A stretch of DNA of 64,000 nucleotides from Rachycentron canadum (taxonomy: Eukaryota; Chordata; Actinopteri; Carangiformes; Rachycentridae), in NCBI GenBank assembly GCA_038496675.1, contig CM076659.1:21988623-22052622 (forward strand), in the 5' to 3' direction. The position numbers and the translations under genes were made by a program. Every line of letters starts with the position of its first letter. The stretch's first letter is position 1. The notes below the pieces were generated by a model, which saw only the letters and a program-made list of their open reading frames with translations, ran no database searches and was not told the origin of the DNA. Below are positions 1 to 12,700 of this stretch, piece after piece.

Positions 1-627
1 GCCAGCGCTAAGAACTTCAACTTCAAATCTGTTTCCAATCTGTAACACTGGAACTCACTGCTGCTGGTTTATGAACAATACAATACAGCCAGTTTACAGT
101 ATTTAAACCTCTTATCGCTGCCTGCAGCTACAGCTGTGGACACTGAGACCTTGTCCTTGGTATTTTGGGGTATGAGTTTCTTTGCAGCTTGTTACTTTAT
201 TTATTATTTACCACTGATACATCAGCTTTTATTTTGAAATTGTGTAATTTCAAGACCATTGTCACCTTCTGAAACCACAATATAACCAGGTTTTTCTTCC
301 ATATCTGCATCAGCCTTGTTTTAAAGATGTACATTAATGTTTTTGGGTTTTATAACATTTTAAGAAAAGTGCCCTAAAAATACAGTTGTATAATAACATA
401 ATCCTACAGGTCAAAAAGAAAAGAACCTGCATGCTGGTCACGTGACCTCAGTGACAACAAAGTTCCCATCTCCTTCCTTTGTTCAAGTTTAACTTCTCTG
501 TGGTTTGGACTAAGGAAAAAGTGAATTAGCATTAAAATCCTTCATCCTTCCTTCAACATCCAGGATCTGAAACCTCTCTTCCTCTTCCTCTTCCTCGCCC
601 TTCTCCTCCTTCCTCTCTGTGCTGCAG
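1..627 (+). other. Intron of sptbn1 (partial, runs off the left edge)
   Basis: AT-rich sequence without a recognisable exon. It ends in a strong pyrimidine tract of CTTCCT repeats (about 575-620) and an AG at 626-627. I see no mobile element. Confidence 0.7.
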
Positions 628-708
628 GAGCAGTGGGCGGCTCTGGAGCGTCTCTCTGCTGTCCGTAAAGCTCGTCTGCAGGAGGCCTGCAACCAGCACC
701 AGTTCCAG
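628..708 (+). CDS. sptbn1: sptbn1 exon 1 of window (end of about repeat 4)
   Basis: 27 codons, phase 0 at both ends, reading EQWAALERLSAVRKARLQEA and ending HQFQ. The W-x-x-L heptad is typical of helix C of a spectrin repeat. Acceptor GCTGCAG and donor GTGAAA. Confidence 0.9.
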
Positions 709-3700
709 GTGAAAACTCACCCACACATTTGTAGAAACTGACTGAATTTGCTAAAGCTCTACTTTATCTTCCTCTTTGTACGATTCAGTTCCTTCTGGTC
801 ATCCAGTAGATAGAAAGACAGAAAACAGAAGGTGAAAGGAAAAGATACAGGTCAAACCCTATCCCGGTCTTCAGAATAAACACTGACCCCTGGAAAAAGA
901 GAGGCGACTGAGAGAAACTTTTTTTTATTTGTTTTGTTTCTGATGATATAAACCCTGACTTCCTGTCTGCAGGCTGACGCTGATGACATCGACACGTGGA
1001 TGCTGGACGTGCTGAGGATCGTATCTAGCGTTGATGTCGGCCATGATGAGTTCTCCACTCAGGCTCTGGTGAAGAAGCATAAGGATGTTGCAGAGGAGAT
1101 CGGCAGTTACCGGCCCGTCATCGAAGCTCTGCACGAACAGTCCCGCACGCTGCCACCTGAGAAGGCCAACTCTGAGGAGGTGAGACTCCTCAAACACAAC
1201 ACCGACTGCAGGGTCCGAGTTCAGAGCAGGGAAGAGCTCCTTGTTCTGGATCCGAGATTGGGATTATGAAATGAACAGTTTCTGTTCATTATTGTGTCCA
1301 TTACTGAAAAACTTTTTAATGTAAAGATGTGAGACTGTCAAAGTGTCAAATATCAACAATTAGTCATGTTTGTCCTTGTTGTAGTTTTGTTGTAGTTGCG
1401 CTTGCTGACGACCTCTGGTTGTCATGTGTTTGCAGGTTCAAAGCCGGCTGGCGGGCATTGAGGAGCGCTATAAGGAGGTGGCAGAGCTGACGCGACTCAG
1501 GAAGCAGGCGCTGCAGGACGCCCTGGCGCTCTACAAGATGCTGAGCGAAGCCAGCGCCTGCGAGGTGTGGATCGACGAGAAGGAGCAGTGGCTCAACAGC
1601 ATGGAGATTCCTGAGAAACTGGAGGACCTGGAGGTGGTCCAGCACCGGTGAGGACCCGATTGCAGGGCTTAGTCTTAACTGCCTTTGATTTCTGTCAGAC
1701 TTTTTGCAGTCAGATAAAAACAACTAAGGAGTGAACACAAGCCAGAGAAGTAAGATGATGAAAACTGATTTTCCTGGAGCTGTGTTCAGGTTGAGGATGC
1801 CAAATACAAAGGTGCATCCCTTCGTAGGTGAGCCTGGACTCAGAGGTGAAGAGAATGAGAGGGTCTGGTCTACAGAGGATTTTCCCTTTGCGTCGCCCTC
1901 ACTGTAGCGTCACAATGTGTAGATCCCATTGCTTAGCAACTTTTTTCATATATGCAATGAATCTTGGGATAGGGTGGGGGGAAGGGGGAGGAAGAGCAGG
2001 ATCCCTCCAAATAGGAGGCCTAGTTGCGTCGATGTGATGTGATTGGTCTTCCTGCATCCTCTGAGGGATACAGCTCCTGAAGTGGGACACAGCTACAGTG
2101 TTGGGAGGCTGGACGGTGGGACTGACTGTAACAGGCTGAGACAACTGTCAATCAAGTGGACGTGCCCACAAACATATTCACCTTCGCACTACTTTAATGA
2201 AACTACTTCTGTCCCATTGGTTTGTGGACAAACTGATATTACAAAATGAATTCATTAATTTGATTTGATTCATAAAACATTTACCTAGATTCACAAACGA
2301 GGGAAACAATTAATATTTTTCTGTCGATCAATGAGCCAATTAATAAATTAGTGGGTTAAGCTCTTAGAAGATCAGTGTGAACTCTGACAGTGAGTTTGGA
2401 GAAGAAACAATTTGTGCTGGTTTGGTGCTGCAGCAGAGTTAGACAGTCACAGATTGTGTGTGTGTTACTGAGCAGCAGCTGCATTGCTTACATAACACAA
2501 TATTGTTCTCTTAAAGGGAAAGTGCTGATTTTCTGCCTCACTGTGGAGATTGGGAGAATGACTGGTTATGTGGAAATCAGTCATTCTCCGCATTCTTCTT
2601 TTTTAAATTGTGTTACAGGGTGTGACAGTGAATCAGTGCAGGACTCATTTAATAGCGCCATGAAATGAAATATCAGTCTAAATTCAGGGCTGATGTTTCT
2701 GATGGTCTGTAACCGTGTCTGTCTCTGTCCAGGTTTGAGAGTTTGGAGCCAGAGATGAACAACCAGGCATCCCGGGTCGCTGTGGTGAACCAGGTTGCTA
2801 GGCAACTGATCCACAGCGGACATCCCAGTGAGAAGGAGATCAAAGCCCAGCAGGACAAACTGAACACCAGGTAATCTAACTGGGATTTAATTTACTCAGA
2901 AATTAAACTGGTTAATAAATTTGGATTAAAGTGGTAACAAATCAACAGAAGAGATGAAATAGAAAACAAACCGGGACCGAAAGGAAAACCACGTATCTGT
3001 GGTTTATTGGGTAATTAAATGGGATTTAGCTCCTTTATAAACCAGGATAATGAAAGAATTAAACAGGAATAATTAGTGGGGATTAAACAGGCAACAAACC
3101 TGGGGGATTTAAAAGAGATTTAAAGGAAAGTTCATTTAAACAGGAACTAAACTTGTATAAACAAAGTTAAATTAAACAGATTTAAATTTAAATTAATTAC
3201 CCCATAATAGATTAATCAGATAAATGGAAAGAGATTGAAAAGGAAAATAAACTTGGATCACTCAGGGACATTGGTGAGTTTAAAACATAAAGTATAACTA
3301 CTGTGAATAGACAAATAATTTGGATCAAACATGTAAATAAACTCGGCATTAAAATGTTAATCCAATGAGATTAAACAAGAAGGAAACTTGGAACAAATAA
3401 ATGAGCCACTGAAATTCAAATAAACTGGAGATAAAGCATTGAAGAAAAAAAAAAACAATTTAACAGTTAAAGGATTATTGTTCAGGTAACTCAAGGTTGA
3501 TTATTTAACTTCTGCTAAGCAAGTAAATAAGTTGTTATTGAACAGGTGAATAAAGATAAATGAACCAATTGAACAGGAAAGTGGCCTGTGATTGAGCAGC
3601 TAATCCACCGGGCAGGCACCTGGTCAGTGTCAGTTTTGGTCGATATCGTTGTTGATGTAGTCCCTGTCCGTCTGTCCAGGTGGAGTCAGTTCAGAGACCT

Positions 3701-6700
3701 GGTGGACCAGAAGAAGGACAGTCTCAACTCAGCTCTGGGCGTCCAGAACTACCACCTGGAGTGCAACGAGACAAAGTCCTGGATCAAAGAGAAGACCAAG
3801 GTTACCACAGTGCTGCTACAGCACTTAAACCCACCACACTGACTGAAACCAAGCGTCCCCTCACTCTCTCTCTGTCCCCCAGGTCATCGAGTCGACCCAG
3901 GAGCTCGGGAATGACCTGGCCGGCGTCATGGCTCTGCAGAGAAAACTGACGGGGATGGAGCGTGACCTGGCAGCCATTGAAGACAAGCTGGGTGACCTGG
4001 GAAAAGAGGCAGATCGTTTGGCCTCAGAGCACACGGAGCAGTCTGAGGGCATCAAGGGACGTCTGGCTGAGATCACCAGCGTCTGGGACGAGATGAAGGT
4101 ACAAGGACACCTGTCTCACAACAACATCAGGAACATCCTCCTACCAGAGCATTAACACTTAACAATTTCTTTTTAACAAGTAACACAATGAAGAAAAATA
4201 CATAATGATTTAGTGATGCACAGGACGTCGAAGCAATGTGTGAATCTTGTCATCAAAACAAACTCGTCTCCTGTTTGCAGGACACCATGAAGAACAGGGA
4301 GGAGTCCCTGGGCGAAGCCAGCAAGCTGCAGCAGTTCCTGCGTGACCTGGACGACTTCCAGTCGTGGCTGTCACGAACGCAGACCGCCATTGCCTCTGAG
4401 GACATGCCCAATACACTGGCCGAGGCAGAGAAGCTGCTGGCACAGCACGAGGGCATCAAGAATGAGATCCGCAACTATGAGGAAGACTACCAGAAGATGC
4501 GGGACATGGGTGAAATGGTGACACAAGGCCAGACAGATGCGCAGTACATGTTCCTGCGTCAGCGGCTGCAGGCGCTCGACACCGGCTGGAATGAGCTGCA
4601 CAAGATGTGGGAGAACAGGCAGAACCTGCTGTCCCAGTCCCACGCTTACCAGCTGTTCCTCAGGGACACCAAACAGGCAGAGGCCTTCCTCAACAACCAG
4701 GTAAACCTGTAACCTCGTAGCATTGGTTTGATCCCCAGACAGCAGGAAATGGTCTAAATAACATGACAATCATGGAGTTTGTCTCCTGCTCTGTGTGGTC
4801 TATTCATTTGGAGCCAGAAAATCCCAGTTTGGGTTAAAGGTGAAGCTGAGGCAGCCAGGACAAGAGTCAGTTAACATAACATATCTCCTTCACATATGTC
4901 TCTAATGTAGACATTTTAAGGAAAATGTTTTCCCATGAATTTCAATGCAACCAGAGTTTTCTTGCAGCGCCTGTAATGGTCACTGAGGGAACTGCATCCC
5001 AGGGCATTAGAAAATATATACAAAGCTTTAATGTGAAACAGTACTCTGACATTTTGTAAGCACAAGTCAGATGAATATCAGTTTCATCTCTTTGTTCAGC
5101 ATAGAGAGTGGTAGACGATGTGGTTAGCCTAGCTTAGCATGACTCTAAGCCAGTGGAAACTGCTAACTTAACATCAGCTGTCTGACTTTTATTATATATA
5201 AAATCTTCAGTGTAGGAATGAAAAATGTGAAACAAACCATGTTTATCGTTAACTGAACCCAGCTGGGGCTTTATTTCCCAAGAATTCTTTGAAGTCATTG
5301 GAAAAGTCAGTCAGGATCACTGATACATTGGCTGTTTTTCAAATGAAGCCATTTGAAAATTGGAGTACAGACTCTGTGTTTCAGATAATAGGGGTGGAGT
5401 GTGTGTTGGGATTTCATGTGTTTGGTTGTCATGTGATCTGACCACAGAGTGAAGTGTTCCCTCATTAATGTCCTTGTGAACACAAGCACTCACTGAGATC
5501 AAAGCAGATAAATCTCTAACCGGGCGTTTGTCCAGTCCAGGATCATGTGGGTTAGACCAGATCTCTGTCCAAGGGTGTATACCACCTCTCATCCACTGCA
5601 TGCTGGGAGAGGCTCAAACCCATCTGAACATGTACAAGATAAGCATTTAAAATAGCTGGAAAAATTAGAAGATTAATCAACAATTGTCTTTGTCTTACGA
5701 AATAGCTAACTATCTTTGCATTTGAAATGTCAGTCAGACAAAATAAGACATTTGAAGACATCACACCACACTAGGCTGTGAGATCTTGTGATGGACTGTC
5801 AGCCCTTCCCTTTTAATCCTCTAATCCTCCAGGAGTGGCTCTCTGAAGGTCAGACGCTGCCATCAAGTGGTAGAAAACCTTCATTACAGCAACATGTTTA
5901 TGCAGTTTAAAATGACTTCAGCTCCTCAGTGATTGACAGACCTTCACTTTAACACAACATGGACACAAACTACAACAAAGTCATTGTTTTTGTACCTTTG
6001 ATCTCTCAAATTGTATCCTGTTAGACTGGGTGTTGATTATAGACTGTTTATAAAAGTGGACCTGGACTCATTCTATCCAATGACCATCAGGGGGCGACTC
6101 CACTGGTTGTTAAAGAAGTCAGATTGTATTGAAGTCTATGGGAAAATGTCCCTACTTCTCCCTTGATTTATTAGCTCAGTAAATGTTTTCCTAATGAGTT
6201 TATGGTCTCAGTCTCTAGTTTCAAGTCTTCAATACAACATGATGTTCATTTTTGAAATGATGGTCCATTTAAAGGGAAATAGACTTTACAGCAGGGTGAT
6301 TGACAGACTGAACCACGCAATCAGGATAGAGCACAGAGCAGGTCAGCTCCACCCCTCACTTCTCCTCAGCTCCACCTTCTCCTCCCAATATGGTTTCTTC
6401 TGGTATCAAAAAATCAAAATATCGACATCCAAACTCCAAATTTCAAAACAACAGTTCACAATCCAATGGGTGACATCACGGTGGGTTGCCACTTTGTGTT
6501 GATCAAGTGGTTGAACCTTGACCTTACAACCAGCCGACACTGACAGCTCCCCTGTGTTCCCCTTTCAGGAGTATGTCCTGGCTCACACTGAGATGCCCAC
6601 CACTCTGGAGGGGGCCGAGGCTGCCATCAAGAAGCAGGAGGATTTCATGACCACCATGGATGCCAATGAGGAGAAGATCAGTGGAGTGGTTGACACCGGC

Positions 6701-9700
6701 CGTCGCCTGGTAGCTGATGGCAACATCAGTGCAGATCGCATCCAGGAGAAGGTGGACTCCATCGACCAAAGGTAGGAAAAAGAATTACTTTAACTGGTGA
6801 CAGCACATTGACTGAACTCAATCCTGTCAGCTACACTGTGATTATGGCTCTAAAGGTAGTTCTCTCTCTATCTCTAATCCTGCTGGTAAACTGCAGTTGA
6901 TCCATTTCCTAAACATGCTTTTTGTTCTGTAGACACAAGAAGAACCGAGCTGCTGCCAGTGACCTGCTGATGAGGCTGAAGGACAACAGAGACCTGCAGA
7001 AGTTCCTGCAGGACTGCCAGGAGGTGACCCGCAGATTAACACTGCTCCCAATCCCTGAGGAAGAGCTGGGGTTTGTGGTTATTAACCAAGATCCTTTTTT
7101 TGTTGTTGTGTCTGCAGCTGTCGCTGTGGATCAACGAGAAGATGCTGACAGCCCAGGACATGTCATACGACGAGGCCAGAAACCTACACAGCAAGTGGCT
7201 CAAACACCAGGCCTTCATGGCTGAGCTGCAGTCCAACAAAGAGTGGCTGGACAAGATTGACAAGGTAGGATCCTTGTAAAGAGAGCAGGTAGTTCCTCCG
7301 TGTTTTAAGGTGGTATGTGCTTCCATGATTTCACAGTTAATCCTCTTCCAACTATGAAATGAAGCAACATCTTGTGTCCTTTAATGAGCTAATTTCCCCC
7401 TGATCTGCCTCAAAGTTTAAGAAAGAGCGAACCACAGAACAACAGCAACCGACAGCTGAGGGTTCGACATAAAACAAAGCCTGATTCAAAAATGCTGATT
7501 TTGCTTTCTTCAGCAGGTTCTCGTGCTTGGTCTCTTAGGAGGCACTAGTTTATTTTTAAATATCTAAGTTTAGATGATTAAAGGAAACACCTCTTCAGCT
7601 TAAGAAGGTCCATAAGATGGATTTCACAATCATTGTGGACTTGAGATGCAGAGTATTAAAAATAAACTCTGTCCTTCAGGATGGGCAGACGCTGATGGCA
7701 GAGAAGCCAGAGACGGAGGCCATGGTTAAAGAGAAGCTGGCGTCCTTGAAGACCATGTGGGAGGACCTGGAGTCGACCACCCAGACCAAGGCCAAGTGTC
7801 TGTTTGATGCCAACAAGGCTGAGCTGTTCACCCAGAGCTGCGCCGACCTGGACAAGTGGCTGGCCAGCCTGGATGGGCAGCTGCAGTCCGACGACTACGG
7901 CAAAGACCTCACCTCCGTCAACATCCTGCTCAAGAAGCAGCAGGTGAGGAGGCGGGGGTGGGCTTTACCTCGTGGTCACTGATGTTAAAGTTTGTGAGCT
8001 GTGTCAGTATGACCGAGCTGTCCGCTGCTCTTCCTATTTATTCATAGAAACAAGCTGTAAGTTTCGGTTTGACAGCTCAGTTTCTCGTCTACTGAGAGTG
8101 GAGCTGACAAACAATATTCTTCAATGGGAACTTGACTTTTACAGAGAAAAAATCATTCCTGTTTCTGGTCCTTCATCTTTATTTACATCGCACAGATGGT
8201 TATTAGGTCAATTCAGTCCCAACAGTTTTGGCTCATCAGCTCATGTGTGTGTTTCTGCAGTTTGACCTGTTTCTCCTAAACAATGCAGAGAATTTGTAAA
8301 ATGAATAAATTGATAACATTTTTACAGTCACGAAAGAAGAGAGAGTAGTCAAACCTCCCTTTACATAATTCATCCATGGGTGCACACACAGCACATACTC
8401 TCATACCCAAAGTCTCAGCTGTGCGCACACACACACACACTCTCCACTCACACAGCGGTTATGTAATCTTTCATTTGATGTGTTACTAGCCAGCACTGTG
8501 TCTAAGAAACGTTCAGTTTGTGTGTGTGCATACATGTGTGTCTACAAGTAAACCGAGACAGAGCTGAAGAGTATGAAGCCGTCTGAAGAATGACGTTGGT
8601 ATTTTCAGTCTATTAGAGCAGCTTCTCTTATCATCTGTCTTCTCCCGAGGTGTGTGTGTGTGTGTGTGGTGTTCGAGGGAGATCATTAGTGGAGTGTTTG
8701 ATGTTTTGAGAGAGATAAGAGACTCTGATTTTAATCCAGCCTGCACCTGTGTGTGCGTGTGTGCGTGTGTTGTTATGTTTTTGTGTTTATCCTTGATGCC
8801 TCCTCAGACTGTTGTTACTGTATTTGGCCGTCGGAGACAATCCTCACTTGATTTTTCTTTTAGACCAGTTGTTATTTTAGACACGGTCTGTTTTAGAGGA
8901 GTTAACAGGGATTTGAACAGGGTGGAGGAGACGCTGTAAAGGATCTTTTAGCTTTGGAATCACTGTCATTTTTCACTGTATGTAATTATTTCATGGAGAC
9001 CATACATGTCTTTTAATTTTTACTGATTTTTTTTTTTTTTTTAAATAAAATTTTTCTACATTTTGTTCTCTTTATTTGCTCCTCATTGAAATTTCCTTTT
9101 ATTTTAGGAGGTAACTGAAAAAATCTTGGCTCTACAGCTAACTCTACATGCAGATGGCTTGTATTTCATATTTATTGTTAGAATACATTTTCTTTTTATT
9201 TGTTGCAGTTTATTTTGATTTTATTTGTGCATCAGTATGAGTCTTACTAACACTGATGCAGCAGCACGTTCTTCTGTCTGACCTGTGACTGTCCCCCTGC
9301 AGATCCTGGAGAGCCAGGTGGAGGTGCGTCAGAAGGAGGTGGAGGAGCTGCAGAGCCAGTCGCAGGCCCTCAGCCAGGAGGGGAAAGGTTCAGAGGAGGT
9401 GGACAGCCAGAGGATCAGTGTGGAGAGGAAGTTCCAGTCCCTTCAAGCACCGCTGCAGAAGAGACGAGACAACCTGATGGCCTCCAGAGAAATCCACCAG
9501 TTCAACAGGGATGTGGAGGATGAGATCGTAAGTAGAGCCTCGGGCCCTGGGCAGGGAGAGACGCAGGACAGAAAGTAAAGTGTGTTTTAATATTGACCAT
9601 GGTGAGAGACTAGTGAAACTGAAACATGTGGATTATCTCTACGTTTCACAGAAACAACTTTAATGTATTAATAACATAGCTGAAAAGGGAACAAGAAGTG

Positions 9701-12700
9701 TGGCAGAGGAAGTACTGTAGCACTGTGTGTAGTCAAAGGTCAGTGTTAGGATTACTGTAGTGTGGCAGCGGGAAAAATGATGCTCACATTAACTGCAGGA
9801 AATTTTACTGCTTTGTTGGGTCCTTGTGTGTGAGTGAGAGAGGGCACAGAGCACAGAAGGGTGCAATGAATTAACGGTGTGCACACAGCTCGACGGTGAA
9901 ATAAGGTTTTAACCATAGAATATTTTCAGTTCATTATGAAACTGTTGGGGCTAATCAGACAGTGGCAGAGGAAGTTAGTAGAGAAGGGAGGACTTGTTTG
10001 CTTTGACACTGCTAAAAGAATCTGGCCAAATGTGGCCCAGACACCTTTATGTGTTCTGAGTGATCAAATCTCAAATGGGTCCTGAATGCGTCATGATGAT
10101 TGGATCACCTGACACAGATTCTGATACCAAGTCTGGACAGTATTGTCACAGCAATATATGATTAGTCAGCCTATCATTAACAGTAATGGTGGCAGCAGAT
10201 ATAGCAGTGGTGGTAGCATCAGTATTAGTAGCACATATTAATAGTTATTGTTGCACTAGCACCGGCAGCATTAACAACCAGCAATGAAAGGAATATGAAC
10301 TGCAGCTTTGATTAATAGTAGTGATCATAGTAACAGAACTAGTAGTAGCAGCTGTTGTTGTACCAGGCCAGCAGGTCTGTAAGCACCAGTGGTTATCGTA
10401 GTAGCATTAGCACACAATAATGATGCTAGTAGCACTATGCTTCTCATTAAACATCATAGTGGTGGAAAATGTCACAGTAGTAGCAATATTAGCGGCAGCT
10501 AATAATGATTGTACCGCACAGTGCCAGGAATAAGTTGTCTGTTTGCTGTCTGTCTTTAGCTCTGGGTTGACGAGAGGATGCCTCTGGCAACATCAACTGA
10601 CCATGGACACAACCTACAGACTGTGCAGCTGCTTATCAAGAAGAACCAGGTGCACAACTACACACACACAGACACATATATTTACATGATTCTATAAGAG
10701 TTCTCATTATACATCATTAGGTTCATGCAGCCTCCTGACTAAACTCTGTCTATGACCTGTGGCCCTCACAGACCCTGCAGAAGGAGATCCAGGGCCACCA
10801 GCCCCGCTTCGACGACATCTTTGAGCGCAGTCAGCACATCCTGAGGGAGGACAGCCCAACGTCCGAGCTGATCCGCCAGCGGCTCTCCGAGCTCCAGTCA
10901 CTATGGGACCAGATCAAGAAAGAGACAGAGAAGCGTCACACCCGCCTCAGCGAGGCCCACGAGGCTCAGCAGTACTACTTTGATGCTGCAGAGGCCGAGG
11001 CCTGGATGAGTGAGCAGGAGCTGTACATGATGTCAGAGGAGAAGGCCAAGGTGAGGGAGGGGTCATGGGTCGGGATAGTAAAGGGAAACAGGAAGCAAGT
11101 TCTAGGATACAGGTCTAACATCGGGGCCTGATAATGGAATATAACAGACACGAAAGAGCATGCGTGTAGGTGGACATCGGTTGATGTTTTAGCTCTGTGC
11201 CTTTGAATTGTTAGTTTTTGTAACATGCTGGTGTTAGCATTTCCCTGAAAATGTTAGCATTAGCATGGCAACTGTCAGTATGTTGGAATAACAATAGTTG
11301 TAACAAGGTCATGTCATAAATATTGTGACCAAAAGTTTTCCTGGTAATTATATTATCGCAATATCTATAGAAAGTCAAGTGCATTTGACTCAAATATGAG
11401 TGTAGTGAGGTGGAGAGTCTGTAACCATAACTGTAGTACACAAGTGAACAAAAATAACAACTACAGTGAAAAGATAAGCCCAAAATCTGCTATCACCGTA
11501 TTATCGTATGTGTATTATTACCATTATATCAATATTTAATCTTTTTAAATACCATAGTTACCATGTTATCAATCTTGTGCTAGTATACTTGTATGTTAAG
11601 AAGCTAACATTAGCACACTTGTTTGTTCACAAGCTAATATATGTTCACTTTACAGACCCAGTGTCTATGTCCACTTTTATTTATGTTTGTGGTCTGAGTC
11701 CCACCCCCCCCCCCGGGTCAAAAACTTACTGCTTCTTTGTTTTAGTTTTGTTCACCTGCCAGTTCCTCAGTTAGTGTGTGTTCCTGTGAGTTTGGTCAGT
11801 TAGTTGCTGTCTGCTGGTTCTGCTGTCTCTGCTGGTCAGTAAATGAAATCCTTGTCTCATATTACATATTTCAGTGCTCTGTTAACTGCCTGAAAACAAG
11901 AGATGGTTCAGTAGTTTAGTAGTTTAGTGGTTTTAGGGTGGTTTTCTCCCAGTCTTTGACTCCAACTTTAGCTTAAAGGTCACATTCACAGTCTGTGAGT
12001 CAGGTCGTATTAAACTGCTCAGAGAGTCAACCTGTTTCCTTCTCTGACCAGAGTTTGTGTGTTTATGGGGAATAAAATTCTCAGTCTCTCTTCCATGTCT
12101 TTGTTTTTCAGTGCCATATAATGTCCCTATTTATACTTTTCTCTACATCTTGTCTCTCTGTCTTTCTCTCATTTTATTTCTTTTACTTTTCCCTTTTACT
12201 TCTCATTTCCATTTTTCTTTATTATTCCCTCTGGAGTTTCTCCCTCTGTCCTCTGATTGTTGTTGTTGATGTTTTTCTGGAGACGTCTCAGAGAACTGTG
12301 TGTCTCTCTCTGTCAGGACGAGCAGAGTTCGGTGGCCATGCTGAAGAAGCATCAGATCCTGGAGCAGGCAGTGGAGGATTACGCCGACACCGTCCACCAG
12401 CTGTCCAGCACCAGCCGTGGCTTAGTGGCTGCCGGACACCCCGACAGGTGAGGGGGAGGGGATTATAGGTCAAAGGTCAGCGGTTACATGTGAATGACCA
12501 TGAGCAGGATAATGTATTTTTTTGTTGCATTGCATTTTTTTTTTTTTTTTTAAATGTCCTCCTCCTCTTCCTCCTCCTGCAGTGAGCGTATCGGGATGCG
12601 TCAGTCTCAGGTGGACAAGCTGTACGCTGGGCTGAAGGATTTGGCAGAGGAGCGTCGGGGGAAGCTGGATGAGCGTTTCCGACTCTTCCAGCTCAACAGG

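Noticed and set aside
4371..4769. 132-codon minus-strand open frame
   Set aside because: Shadow of sptbn1 exon 7; low-stop composition of the coding exon explains it.
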